64,000 nt of DNA from Isoetes taiwanensis (taxonomy: Eukaryota; Streptophyta; Lycopodiopsida; Isoetales; Isoetaceae), in contig JAJEKV010000047.1 of NCBI GenBank assembly GCA_021234155.1, positions 7,529,071 through 7,593,070 of the forward strand, given 5' to 3'. Below, piece by piece: positions 34,416 to 45,855 of the stretch (position 1 is its first letter; each line of letters opens with the position of its first letter). A model generated the notes under the pieces. That model worked only from the letters and a program-made list of their open reading frames with translations, was not told where the DNA came from and made no database searches. A program made the position numbers and the translations under genes.

Positions 34416-37131
34416 CATTAGAGGCATGGTGGAGGATGATGTAGATGCTGACATGGTCTCCAAATCAAGGGACATGGATGTCAGATTTGCCTCTACATGG
34501 AGCCCGATAAGATCTTATCTAGCAAACAAGAAAGACGTACTTCAAAGACATATTGATTGGATATATGGAGGAGATTAAAACCAATCAAAACAGCCAATTG
34601 AAAGATACAAGAGTTCATAAAGGAGATGGAAGCTCTTATAGCTGTAGATATTATTTGGACTGTGTTATCAGGAATCGTTAGTCGACCTTAGCATTCCATT
34701 CCTCCATTTGCCAAAGCACCTACTATGCATGCCTTGGCATTATACATTGTTGAGGTTCTAGATGCGCATTTCAATTGTTGAGCCCTCAATAGTCATCATG
34801 GTCTACTTAAGCCCATTTTAAGGTCCCATGACCTCTTGGTCTTTGTGAACGTTAACAAAATTTATTCTATTCTATTCTTCGATGTGATGTTTTTTTTCAT
34901 CTTTATTAGCGATGGTATATATTCCATAGATGTGTGATCTAGTTGATGGCATGCTCAAGCTCAGGTGAATTCTTTAACTGTTACATGTTCCTTTGTATAT
35001 GATATAAGAAAACCCTTAGTGGTGACTTGAGGTCCAAGTTCTAGATAGGAATAAAGGCATCTTCTTGAAAGACACAAAAACACCTCTAAAACATGCTATC
35101 TATATTCTATATTGCTCACGTGTAAAAGATTACATCTTTAATCTAGGATACAAATGTGTTCAAATCCCCAACGTGCTTCATATATTGCTTTGTCTTTCTA
35201 AAGTTTTATACTATGGCATATTGCAGCTTCTTCTTTGAACTTCCACACAGGCAACATGTGCTTCTCCAAGTTGGTAGCGTGTTCATTAACACATCTATTA
35301 GGGTCCATGTTGGTAGCATGTTCATTAATACATGTCTATATGTATGATAACATGTGGTCTATAAGTTTCAGAGCATGCTCTCTATAAGCTCGAGGTAACA
35401 TATAATGCTAATATGATTGCTATCTCTATGTTTGCTATTCTATATTATCAACCCTATTAGGTGTTCTAATATCGTGGCTTTAAATTTATATTCGTTGTAG
35501 CGTACATATAATTATTATGTCATAACTACCTACATATATAGTATTATAATATAATAATTATGCCCAACACCAACACCTTTTTTTAAGGCCCGGAAGGGGC
35601 CAATTTTTCTTTTTAAACAACACAAATCATTGCCCTTTACACTTACAATTAAATTCTCTATAAGACCCCCTTTTGCTTGTGCGCATGTTCACGCGAGAGG
35701 CGTGACGTAGGGTAGCAAGAGCCCTTTGTTTTCCCCCCTCTTTCAATTGTGCAATACATGTACTAAATTAACACCACTAAGTACATTTGCTCAAAACGTT
35801 ATAGTATCTCACCAAATTTTTTATATAGTATATACCAACTTATATGGGAGTATATCCTACAAATAAAGATCGTTATCTATGGCTGAAAATAAAGCGTTAT
35901 TCGTGAATATGCCCATCCAATAGCTCTTGATGTTCGAAGGCACCTCAAATGTGAGTATGACCCAAACAAAATAAGAAGAAAAAAAGGAAAGTGGGGGGGG
36001 GGGGTTTGGTTTGACGTTTTATCCTTCTTTCCAACATAATCAAAGGTCATGGACTTATTTGTTGCAGCACCTAGAACAAATTCCAAGAAAATAGAAAAAT
36101 ATTAATATGCAATTGTAAGGTCCACATTTGGGAAGATATTTTATTTTCATAGCTACACCATATAAGACCTAGCTAAGTATTCAGAAAACAAATGTTTTTG
36201 CCAAATTATTATATTTGACCTATCTAGATGCCTTTGAATACAAGAAATCATGAACTTTCATGTCGTACATGAACACGAGCAGGTCTACCACTTAGGAGGA
36301 GGCCCACTCTAACCATACTCCCACATAAGCTTGACATAAGCTGAAATTTGACAGATTGACATGTGTAGCCAGGTGTAGAAAAGGGTAAATATCTGTGAAT
36401 TTTGGTGGCGCAAAAGTTGGCAATGCAGTGGGGATAAGATATGGTCGTTGGCATGGCAGGTAGAAAGGAGAATGATATGGCATGGGGGATGCTGGATAAT
36501 GCTTGATGTGGCAATAGAATACTGGGGAAGGAATAATGGAGTAACATTAGGCAACACCTCAGATACGTGGTGGTTATCTAGGGAAGATATGGATGCACTA
36601 AAAGGTGGAATTTGGAGATAATCCGCGAAAAAAAGAAGATTACGTAGCATTGACTTATTGGCGGAACAGAGAGAAAATATTGAATTAAATTGAATTAATT
36701 CTTAACTTTCATTGAAATCACAAGTCTATGAGAAAATATTTGGGATTGAATTAATTTTTTAGAGTAAAAGGGAAATCAGAAGTCTATGGGACCAAAGAAG
36801 ATTTTAAATTTGCCACATTTAAGAGCTTACAAGAGTTTGTTTTGTAAGGTTATTTATGTTTCACATATTTGTTTTGTAGACAAGGATTCTTGCCTTGGAA
36901 GACAAGAATAGAATCAGGGGGTTTGACACATTTTAAACGTGTAACATTTGAAATCCCTATATTCGGACGAGGCAGAAAATTCCATTGAACCTCCAACTCT
37001 TTGGAAATCTTCACACTTTTGACCGCGCAGAGCACCTGCCTTTTAATCCGCCGCTGCAGCACGCCATTCAACCAAGATCAAGCTTCTAAGCTCCGCAGTT
37101 TCTCGCGCCTCCAATTAGCCGCTCTATTTCG
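34416..37131. other. AT-rich intergenic DNA
   Basis: No conserved coding frames. It includes a retroelement-tail copy at about 34771-34880, a run of 12 G near 35995-36006, and microsatellite-like TA-rich stretches. The 99-113-codon frames on the minus strand near 36250-36650 overlap each other and have no domain. Confidence 0.5.
34771..34880 (+). repeat. 3' tail of a LINE/SINE-like retroelement (copy 1)
   Basis: Shares GAGCCCTCAATAGTCATC and GTCCCATGACCTCTTGGTC...GTTAACAAAATTT with 40227-40418, and ends in repeated TATTC. Ending in a short simple repeat suggests a non-LTR retroelement 3' end. The family is not identified. Confidence 0.55.
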
Positions 37132-37467
37132 ATGCAAAAAATGAGCGCCATGTCTCTTAAATCCGGCAGATCGGATGAATCAAGAAGCAGACGAAGAAGG
37201 GGCAAAAGGGGCCAAGTTAAGGCTGCAATCGTTGCCGATATTGCAGAATCTTTAGCTTCCGTTTATGGCCGGATCAAATCTTCCATTTCAAGATCTGCTA
37301 GTCCGTCCAGAGCTTCTTTCGCTGTTTCTACTACTACTGCTGGATCTTTATGCTCTACCGCCCCTGTTTCGCCCCGTCTCAGCGCCTGCAGCTCTTATAA
37401 TTCTGCTCACATTGAAGAGCTCGCCGGACTTGAACTCTCCGTCAAAAGGTTTTTACTAGAATCTTAG
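37132..37467 (+). CDS. Hypothetical protein or first exon (111 codons)
   Basis: Opens at a true ATG and is followed by a basic stretch (RSRRRRGKRGQVKAA), a helical segment (IVADIAESLASVYGRIKSS) and a Ser/Thr-rich tail, ending LAGLELSVKRFLLES. The GC content and lack of low-complexity bias differ from the surrounding AT-rich DNA. A GT donor-like site at AAAAG/GTTTTT (about 37447) would fit a first exon ending ELAGLELSVK. I recognise no family and found no following exon. A serine-rich chance ORF is the alternative. Confidence 0.35.
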   Translation: MQKMSAMSLKSGRSDESRSRRRRGKRGQVKAAIVADIAESLASVYGRIKSSISRSASPSRASFAVSTTTAGSLCSTAPVSPRLSACSSYNSAHIEELAGLELSVKRFLLES

Positions 37468-38260
37468 TTTCTTGTTGAGGATTTGCAAGCATTTTTTCCA
37501 CCAGTAAAAATGGGCAAAACAGGGGATTATTATCAAAATCTTAGCTTCTTGTTCATGATTTGCAAGCTTTTTCCAAAGAAAATTGGGGAAACAGGGGTTA
37601 TGCTGTTCAGAAAATAGAATTGTGATCTTCATGGAAGACAGGCAGGGTCGAAGTTTAATCTGAAGCCTGTGATCAGATTATATTGTGGTTTCATCCAAAA
37701 AGATCTGATCTGCTTACACATTCATGAGAATTTTGAGAATCATGAGGATCATACTATGTTATCCGAATAATGGTCTATAACACAGAATGTGTAGGCCTAT
37801 GTGCAATAGTCTTGGACCAGAAAAGTATCCTTATCAATGGGGATTACTTTGTATCTCGAAATTTGATGCATATATTATATTTGTATAATACATTTTTTTT
37901 GGATTGTATTCCCTTGTTTTTTTGTATGAATTATTTTTCATTTGAGTCCAGTATGATCTCTTATCACCCAAGTTATGCATAAACATATGTGTTTCTCTTA
38001 TCATTCTTGCTTCATAATAAAAACCGGCTGAATATTCTTGCATCACAACCCTCGAGCGCCTTATTTATCAGCCACCGTCATGTTTGAACCCCAAAAAAAT
38101 ATACAACTTTTTTGTGAGTGAATCTTTCTTGCTTTGACATGTTAAAGCTATATCGGGAGAAAAAACACGCACACAGACACACACACGAAGTTTTCTTGAT
38201 TCACGACAGTGGTTGTTAAGTAAGGCGCTTGCACAACCTGGATAAGCGAATTGTTGTTTG
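37468..38260. other. Intergenic DNA
   Basis: Non-coding; T-rich around 37890-37930. Nothing else recognised. Confidence 0.5.
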
Positions 38261-38501
38261 CTTGATGTCAAGGCAAGTGGGTCTGCCTTCCGGCAGTTTT
38301 TGCATCCATTCTAATCAACAACAGCAAATCGCTATGCAAAACCTGTAGAATCAGGTTAACATCTTGCCTTGACGTCATGGAACAGGAAGGGGTCAGGCAT
38401 TCTTACCAGCCCCTGACCTGCAGAATCCGGGAGCGCCGAACGGATTCTGCAGGTCAGGGGCTGGCAAGAATGCCCTCCCCCTTCCCGTTCCACATCACGT
38501 C
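38261..38501. repeat. Large fold-back (palindromic) element
   Basis: The core arms 38371-38429 and 38441-38501 pair over about 59 bases; the inner 24 bp (CCAGCCCCTGACCTGCAGAA...) are perfect, around an 11-base loop GGAGCGCCGAA. A second, outer inverted pair (38262-38276 with 38363-38377, CTTGCCTTGACGTCA) overlaps it. The GC-rich core stands out from its surroundings. Likely a fold-back MITE. Confidence 0.8.
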
Positions 38502-39879
38502 GTAGAAGGGAATAGGATCATCCATTCTTGTTGACTCCATTCCCTTTTGCATTACAATATGGAAACTAGCTCGCTAGTTCTGCCTCCGGAATGGAAATTG
38601 GCATGGCGATTCCCCTTAGTAGGTAATTCATCTGCGACCCAGTTACCATGTTGTGGCGGCCTGGAACTGGCTCGCTGATTCCAAGACCTGCTCCTGGCTC
38701 CCGCCGGTCGCAAGACTCTCTGGAATCCGCTCCCCAGATTCCATGCCGCCATACAACATCCATTGCTTTGTCAACTTCAACCCTTTGGCAAGAAACGCTC
38801 GGAACTCATACCAAAACAAATCCCTCTTTTATATCACATGTTCGACATGTATAAAAATCTCACAAATCTCAATACTTGCTTGCACAATTTAACATCCACA
38901 ACACTTCACAAGGTTTGAAGACTTAAGCTAACACACTATAAGGTTTGAAAGAGATTGAGGCACTTAGAGTCAGATTTCAATGGCGTCACTTGCAGCAAGC
39001 CATTTAATGGAGGACCAATTAAACTCATCGTTGAGTTATTGCGTTGTTTGATATGATTTCACTATCACTGATAGTTGGATAATCTGGAGTCTAAAAACGT
39101 ATTATTAAATGCCCTCCTATCCCTCATCCTTGACATTTAGGAGTATGAAAAATGTTAGGGGTCAAACCCTTGACATTTAGGACTATGAAAACTTCTAGGC
39201 GTATATTATCTGACACAGCCTTTGGATCACCTTAGTGGATGCAAAAGTTTCTCTGCCTTAGAATCACAACAAAGGGATTTCTTGAGCTTTAGTGTAGACT
39301 TCATGCCATCTAATAAATGAATTGTTGTAGTGGAATCTCACTCTATGATTTTGTTGATGGTGGGGGCAAAATATTAGGGGTTTAGTTACGTGTCAATGTA
39401 CATCATGTTTTCAATGGATTTGTTGCTACGTACTATTGCTTACTTCTACGATATGGCATTGGGGGAGTTTAACCAACATGTGAGAACATCTTATCAAAAA
39501 GTTTTAAAAATGCCTTAAATTGCTAGAGAGTATATTGTTCATAACTCTAGCATTTGATGGCAAGCTAACTGTCATCTCTAATCCATTTGACATAAAACTC
39601 AATGGAAAAATTCTCTTACCTAGTCATAGCTCTAAACAAAAAGAGAGATGCCGCAATAGTGGCCGTATCCAACACAACTGACTCGTCAATGCAATAGATC
39701 CAAAATTGACCCGGGGGCAGGCTTGAGAAAAAGGACGAGTGGGAATACCTTGCATAAGAAACCCCTGTTCCTTAATAGTAATGTAAAAAAGAAGGTCGTT
39801 ATTTAATTTAATAACCCTCTCATGGTCATTTCTTGTGGATGTAGATGCATACATTACGATGTTTTTCTCTCGAGACCAG
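38502..39879. other. Intergenic DNA with one further inverted repeat
   Basis: An imperfect inverted pair, ATGTTGTGGCGGCCTGGAA (about 38648) and TTCCATGCCGCCATACAACAT (about 38738), encloses a GC-rich patch and may belong to the same fold-back element as 38261-38501. The remainder is AT-rich, with CCCTTGACATTTAGGA duplicated near 39125 and 39167. Confidence 0.5.
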
Positions 39880-40217
<338 letters not shown>

Positions 40218-40420
40218 GCAATTACTGAGCCCTCAGTAGTCATTATCTCCGCTTGTCTAGTATCACCATTACTGCAAAGGTTTTTCCCTTGAAAACCTTT
40301 CGAGGCAGGGGTTTTTTAATCCTAGTAGTAATGATTGTACTAGCCCATTGTATGGGTCCCATGACCTATTGGTCTCCGTGGACGTTAAAATTTTTATCTA
40401 TTCTATTCTATTCTTTTAAA
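40218..40420 (+). repeat. 3' tail of a LINE/SINE-like retroelement (copy 3)
   Basis: Contains GAGCCCTCAGTAGTCATTA, an internal imperfect hairpin (AAAGGTTTTTCCCTTGAAAA), then GGGTCCCATGACCTATTGG and CGTGGACGTTAAAATTT, with a TATTC-repeat tail. Shares both blocks with 34771-34880. Confidence 0.55.
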
Positions 40421-42173
40421 GTAATGACTACATGTTTATGCAACTTTATTAGATGAGGAGTCATGGTTCCATGGTATTTTTGGTTGAATTCAAGATGGTG
40501 TGTTTGCAATTCATTGTGAGGGTAAGACAGAAAGGGTTTATGTTAATATCACATCATTGGTTACTTTATATGATTGTTTTCTTGAGCTCTTCAGACCATG
40601 AATAGCCCTTTGGCACGAGTATGCTTTTGATTTGGTGAATTGTTCACAATGGTTGGAGATGGCAACGAGCTTGGTACATCATTTACAATGGTTGTAGTAC
40701 CACTGTAAGGCAGCAAAGTGTTCCCCTTCTCTTCTTTTTTCTGGGAGGTGCCATTGTTATGTACCGTATGGTTCGTGGTGGATGTGTAGACTACTTTTCA
40801 TGAGGAATGCATCATATTGTTCATATGTTTTTCCATATGGAATAGATATTCCCTAAATGTGGATAGAGATGTTTTTGTCCCTAAACATGTAACACTTATT
40901 CCATCTGCAATGATATAGATTTATAGCATGTCTAATATGTAGCGGAATATTCGCTTGTATTTACTATGCCATTTGGCCTTTTCATTTATTTACTATTAAT
41001 GTTTTATTTGGCATTTACAATTCTGTAGATTCGGTCTTAGCTTTTGACTTAGTTGCACTGCCAAAACACAATCACAACCCATGAGGACACAAGAAAAACG
41101 ATAAGACCAAGTTGGATATACCTACATACCATATATATTGGATAACATTTTCTTCTAAGCCTTACATATCGAAATGGATAACCTTTTATCAAAATTTGCA
41201 GTATGACGTAGCTACACATGTACTTAAATAACATGATCCAACTTCTAGCGAATAAATGCAAATAATCCTTGTCTCAGAATACAATAAGGTGGAAGGCAAG
41301 GTCCTTCCATTATCTTGCACCTTGGGGGGGAGGGCTCTTTGATCTTGTATAGGTAACACTACAATAAATGCGTAGCACAGGCTAAGATATTGATGGCTTA
41401 TAAGTCTTCATCTCTCAAGGAAGAAGTGAGAGACCATATCCAGATTCAGTATCTTCAAATTAATTCTTATCATTAGTCTTCTATGCTAGAGTAAGGGCAT
41501 AACGCTTCAGGCTCGTGTTTCAGGAGCATTTTCTTATGCTTATACAGCTAGATGAGATATGTACATCTTGTAATGTTTACTCGTGATTATTAAACTTTTT
41601 TCTTCCTTAAAGAATAAACATTACAATAAAAGCAAATTTTAAATCCAAAACAATCTTTATTAAAGTATTAATGCTTAGGTTATGAAAAGAATCAATAAAT
41701 CATAGCTTACAAAGGAATTGTTATTAGAGATCAATATGACTCGTGATGCAATTGATTATCCGAAGATTTTTTAAGTTTTTTTTTTTTTATTTATTTTTAT
41801 TCAAGGCCAAAGTTCATGACATGAATGTAGCCAACAGTGCAAGCTATAGATCAATATATGACTGAAATACAAATACAACAAGGAAAAGTCAGAGGAGGTG
41901 AGAATTAGTTGACTTGTTCTTTGATGAAACCATAAGGGTCTAAGGGTTTTCTAGGAAAGTACTTTAAGGAAAAAAAAATGTAAAGGTAACGAGTCTAGGG
42001 TTTCCAAGGGCATACGTTAGGGATTTGTCTATCAGACTGGAGACATGGGCAAAGCTGGTTATACTGACATTCCATCAACAAACACAAGGCAAGATATTTA
42101 AGGTATAGAAAGTCAAGGCCACTTCTGACCTATGGAAAGGATACTAGGTACACATCCTAGATAGGCTTAAAAA
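40421..42173. other. AT-rich intergenic DNA
   Basis: No gene or mobile-element motif recognised. G-rich CTTGGGGGGGAGGG near 41322 and an A/T-rich run near 41780. Confidence 0.5.
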
Positions 42174-42695
42174 ATGCATGAAAACTTAAAAAAATGTAGA
42201 CGGATTAGCCCAGGTCACAGGCTCATCAGGGTTGATCCCTGCCAATTCATTCTGTCCATGAGCATGGGCAGGAAGAAAGGGGACTTAAATATGGCAACCA
42301 GGAAGAAGCTGGAAGTGGAGAGCAGTATGGCTTCAAAAAGGAAGAAGCTCTTTGATATTCGTAAAGTGGCCAAAGCTCCTTTAATAGCAGGCAGCGAAAG
42401 CAATCCCAAGACATATGCAAATATGGAGGAAACACCCTCCAATACTGGAGCTCTTGGGGGCAGATCTGCAATTGAAAAGACTGCACAAAGCCCCATGAGC
42501 ACTATCATGTCTGGATGCTCAGCAAAAATAAACGAAAGTACCAAGGCTGGGGAGGCTATTGGAGCAAAGGCAAAACAACACAATCAGGGACTTCCGAGAG
42601 CAAAAGACTTCAAGATTCTATTTAGACTTCAAGGTTCTATCAAGGACTTCAAGATTCTATTTAGAAGTAATTTGTTATTTGCAGAGATCTATTAA
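42174..42695 (+). CDS. Hypothetical ORF, 173 codons, possible LINE ORF1 remnant
   Basis: An uninterrupted ATG frame, long for this AT-rich setting. It is lysine-rich (MGRKKGDLNMATRKKLEVES, MASKRKKLFDIRKVAKAP), then has a Ser/Thr/Ala-rich middle, and ends in a duplicated KDFKILFR encoded by a tandem repeat of about 27-30 bp (GACTTCAAGATTCTATTTAG). The basic, repetitive composition could suit the linker of a plant LINE ORF1 or a nuclear protein, but there is no zinc knuckle or other domain. The function is unknown and it may be a chance ORF. Confidence 0.3.
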   Translation: MHENLKKCRRISPGHRLIRVDPCQFILSMSMGRKKGDLNMATRKKLEVESSMASKRKKLFDIRKVAKAPLIAGSESNPKTYANMEETPSNTGALGGRSAIEKTAQSPMSTIMSGCSAKINESTKAGEAIGAKAKQHNQGLPRAKDFKILFRLQGSIKDFKILFRSNLLFAEIY

Positions 42696-44312
42696 AATCT
42701 AGTGATAGATCTAGGCCTAAACGTATAGATCTGCATAAGATGGATCTGGATTTAAAATTATGAATTATTGCTGCATATAGAAGTTGAGCAGACAGGAACA
42801 TTATGCAATTTGTTGATCCTAAAGCTTATGACCAAGCATTGAATAAATGAATGACACTTAGAGATTTATATTAAAAAACAGTGATAACTAGGACGAATTT
42901 AGGATCTCATATGCATGATCTATATATTTTCCTAGGATCACATAGAGCTCATGCATTATATTTTGATATATTATGATGTATGACAGCTAACTTGTGCATG
43001 GTTATTGGCTTAGTAGATGTGTCTACTTTGACATGGAAATTTAATCTCATCTGAATGAGATTCTCTGGCTGGCGAGAAAGCAAAAAGCGATGATACTAAT
43101 AAGCTAGGCAATTGGCCTGAAACGATCTCTCTCTAAAAATGCTAATGCTTAGCATATAGATGCGTCTAAAGAATCTGCTCTAGCTAATGTAAATCTGACC
43201 TTATTAAACACATGTCTTATAAATCTAACTTAGAAATATTCTAGGCATATTGCCCATCTATTTGAAGATTGCTAGTTCTTATATTCTGTGTAGCAGATCA
43301 GCTTATGCAGAACTAAAGTGGTATCCAGAGTGAAAGGATGGGCTGGTCAATGATCAAACAAGGTGCTGCGCACGGAGGGTTGCCCTCCATGGCCAGAGGG
43401 CGAAGTGGCTTAAATCATAGTTCAAAGTCATGTTTTGACAATTAATTCAAATTGCTACTTCTAGACAATAGAATACTTGATACCATGGCCAACTTAAACA
43501 TTTTTTTGTACGTGCTAACCATACAGAAAGAAGTGATATCTCTTGCAATTGACATTGTACTATAGCTAAAATATGGAAGATTGTAAACTAGAAACGTGCC
43601 ACTATTTTAGGCAATGGATATTGCATCTGTTGTTGCAAATCTATGATGTTCTATGTTTGCTTACTTGCTTACTCAAAAGTGGTCATAATGTAGAAAACAA
43701 CGGACTTTGACAATGCTTGAAGAATGCAGTGAGAAGAACGGTTTGCCCCTTATTCTAAACCTAAAATCCTATGCAATGCGGCTATGTCACAAGCTTCTAT
43801 TAGTTTGTGTTTGTGGGGCTCTGCTACTGCCGGACTTGGAGGGCTTTGCCATAGCCCGATGCACTCTCTATGTTGGGGGTTAGGCAGTTCAAACATGAGA
43901 GACCCACAATGCAGGTGACTGCCAGTTTATAGGGAACAATGGGTTTGGAGCAGTCACATCATATCCTAGGTATATTCTAGCATATACCTAGGATATGCCA
44001 CAAATCCACATAAGCGAGGTTTGCCCCCCTAGGGGCAACCCAAAGATCCACGAAAACAAGATGAAGGTAGGATCTACCTGCCTCTAAAAATATACCACCA
44101 AAAAAGTAAAATTAAATGTTGTATAACTCGCTTCATGTACAATTAACATCGACGGCTAACTCTACATGGTGCTAACTGCAATTAACTACAGAAACAGTTA
44201 CAACTTTTTAGTGGTTTATTAATTGCCCCTGCATTAGCTTGAGCATCGATAACTTTAGTTTTCAGTCTTATTAGAATGTGGGTGGTTTGGATAAGGTATC
44301 ACTAAACTTCCT
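42696..44312. other. AT-rich intergenic DNA
   Basis: No gene recognised. Contains the perfect palindrome at 43960-43997. The last five bases (TTCCT, 44308-44312) form the target flank of Gypsy-C. Confidence 0.5.
43960..43997. repeat. Perfect 15-bp inverted repeat
   Basis: CATATCCTAGGTATA and its exact complement TATACCTAGGATATG are separated by 8 bases. Function unknown. Confidence 0.85.
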
Positions 44313-45630
44313 TGTGACGCTTACCGAATCTATACGATGCTCCCATCGTATAAATACGGGAAATTCCCCTCCCATGGCAAATCCATCACCATGGAAAGGC
44401 CCTCCGTCTGACTCGGACCACTTGTGATGGCCAAGTGTCCGGGTGAAGGACAGGGAGGTGTCATTCGTCCCACGCCTTCTATGGGAATCCTATATAGCGG
44501 AAGCGTACATACATGTTAGCACCTAGCAACAATACTAGTAAATAATATACCACCACGAAGGGTGGCCCATCAACACAACTAACAATAGAATACCAACATA
44601 ACAAAGGAAACGCACCATAAATAAGGGCTCTATCCCGGGATCAGGCTACGTTTAGGCGCTCAAGTAATGGTTGGAAAGACTTTGCCCCAACCATATCTAG
44701 ATACCCTAGAAGGAGGTGACTAGTCAACAATGGTCAGATGCCACTGGACCGTTACGGTGGAACAACCCCAAAAGAGGGTAGGCCACTGTCAATTTGACAG
44801 GCGTGTGGCACAGAGAAATAATGACAGCCATATAGGTGGTGAAGTCTGGCACCCTAGATTAATTAGAGTAAAGTGTTGACATTGTTGTGGGGGTTCTAAC
44901 AAAAGCACTCACTACGTGTTACAGAGTATGTACCATGATCTGGGGGAGTGATCCATAAAAAGGAACACGACCATTGAGAAGAAATATTGAAGGGTGGTAG
45001 GATCAAAGAAATCCAAACCCATGGTCTAGAGGGGTGCTGCATGGCAATCCCTAGTCGGTTGGGCTAAGAGAGATTCTTTCTCTGGGAAATGAGATGAGTC
45101 AAGGCTTAGACACTAAAGAGAAACAATGTTAATTATAGTTATGTATTTAAAATATTGCTGAACCCTTAATATATAATGTCGAATAAGATCTAATGTAACG
45201 GATATGAATGTAGTAGAGATTAAATCATGGCAAGGCCCGAAGCAATTTTGTTATCAAGGCATCTACCAAAGGAAAAAAATATTTAAAGCTATAGGTCTAG
45301 GAACGTCGATAACTGGACATTATTATCGTCGCCTCAAGAATATCCAAGGTGAATAGTGGATTAGAATCCAACTTGGAAGTTTTTATCTTACTCCAAAAAA
45401 TTCCCTTCCATCGCTCAGCGTGAACGTTTGTCGATATGGTTGCGAAAACATTCCGCAGTGATGATAATAACTCTTAAGTTATTCCTAGCTCACCATGGCT
45501 GCACAAGTCCGGCGGAGTTGTTGCCACCGCAGCGTTGGTTTAGGGAAGAGTGATGGTAGACAGGAGTCTTTCTAGAGAATTAGAGATACTATAGTTAAGT
45601 ATAATAAGAGACTATATATCCACTAAAAGG

Positions 45631-45700
45631 AGGCTTATCCTATTGGTAAAGGGTTTGGCTGGCTGGGTGGTGGGAGGTCAAGGGTTCAAGTCCCCATAGT
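45631..45700 (+). other. tRNA-like unit with Pol III A- and B-boxes (antisense to Gypsy-C)
   Basis: TGGTAAAGGG fits the A-box, and 40 bases on GGTTCAAGTCC is a perfect B-box (GGTTCRANNCC). The overall length is about 70 nt, but no convincing cloverleaf or anticodon arm is seen, so it is a tRNA-derived or tRNA-like unit, not a tRNA gene. Confidence 0.6.
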
Positions 45701-45790
45701 ACACTTTTATATAAAAGTTGCTATGCAGAGAAACAGGGTACTACATGTGTATAAGAAATGTATAAAACGTATATACTACATTCAAGAAAG

Positions 45791-45855
45791 CTTGGTGTGG
45801 TGGTAAGTGCTTAAGATTGGAGTTGGGAGGTCGTGGGTTTAAATTTGGGTTGAGA
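45791..45855 (+). other. Second tRNA-like unit (degenerate) in the Gypsy-C leader
   Basis: About 90 bases after the first unit. TGGTGGTAAGTGC resembles an A-box and GTGGGTTTAAATTTGG a worn B-box. Same orientation as the first. Confidence 0.45.

Noticed and set aside
45631-45700. Functional tRNA gene
   Set aside because: A- and B-boxes fit, but no stable acceptor stem or anticodon arm can be formed.
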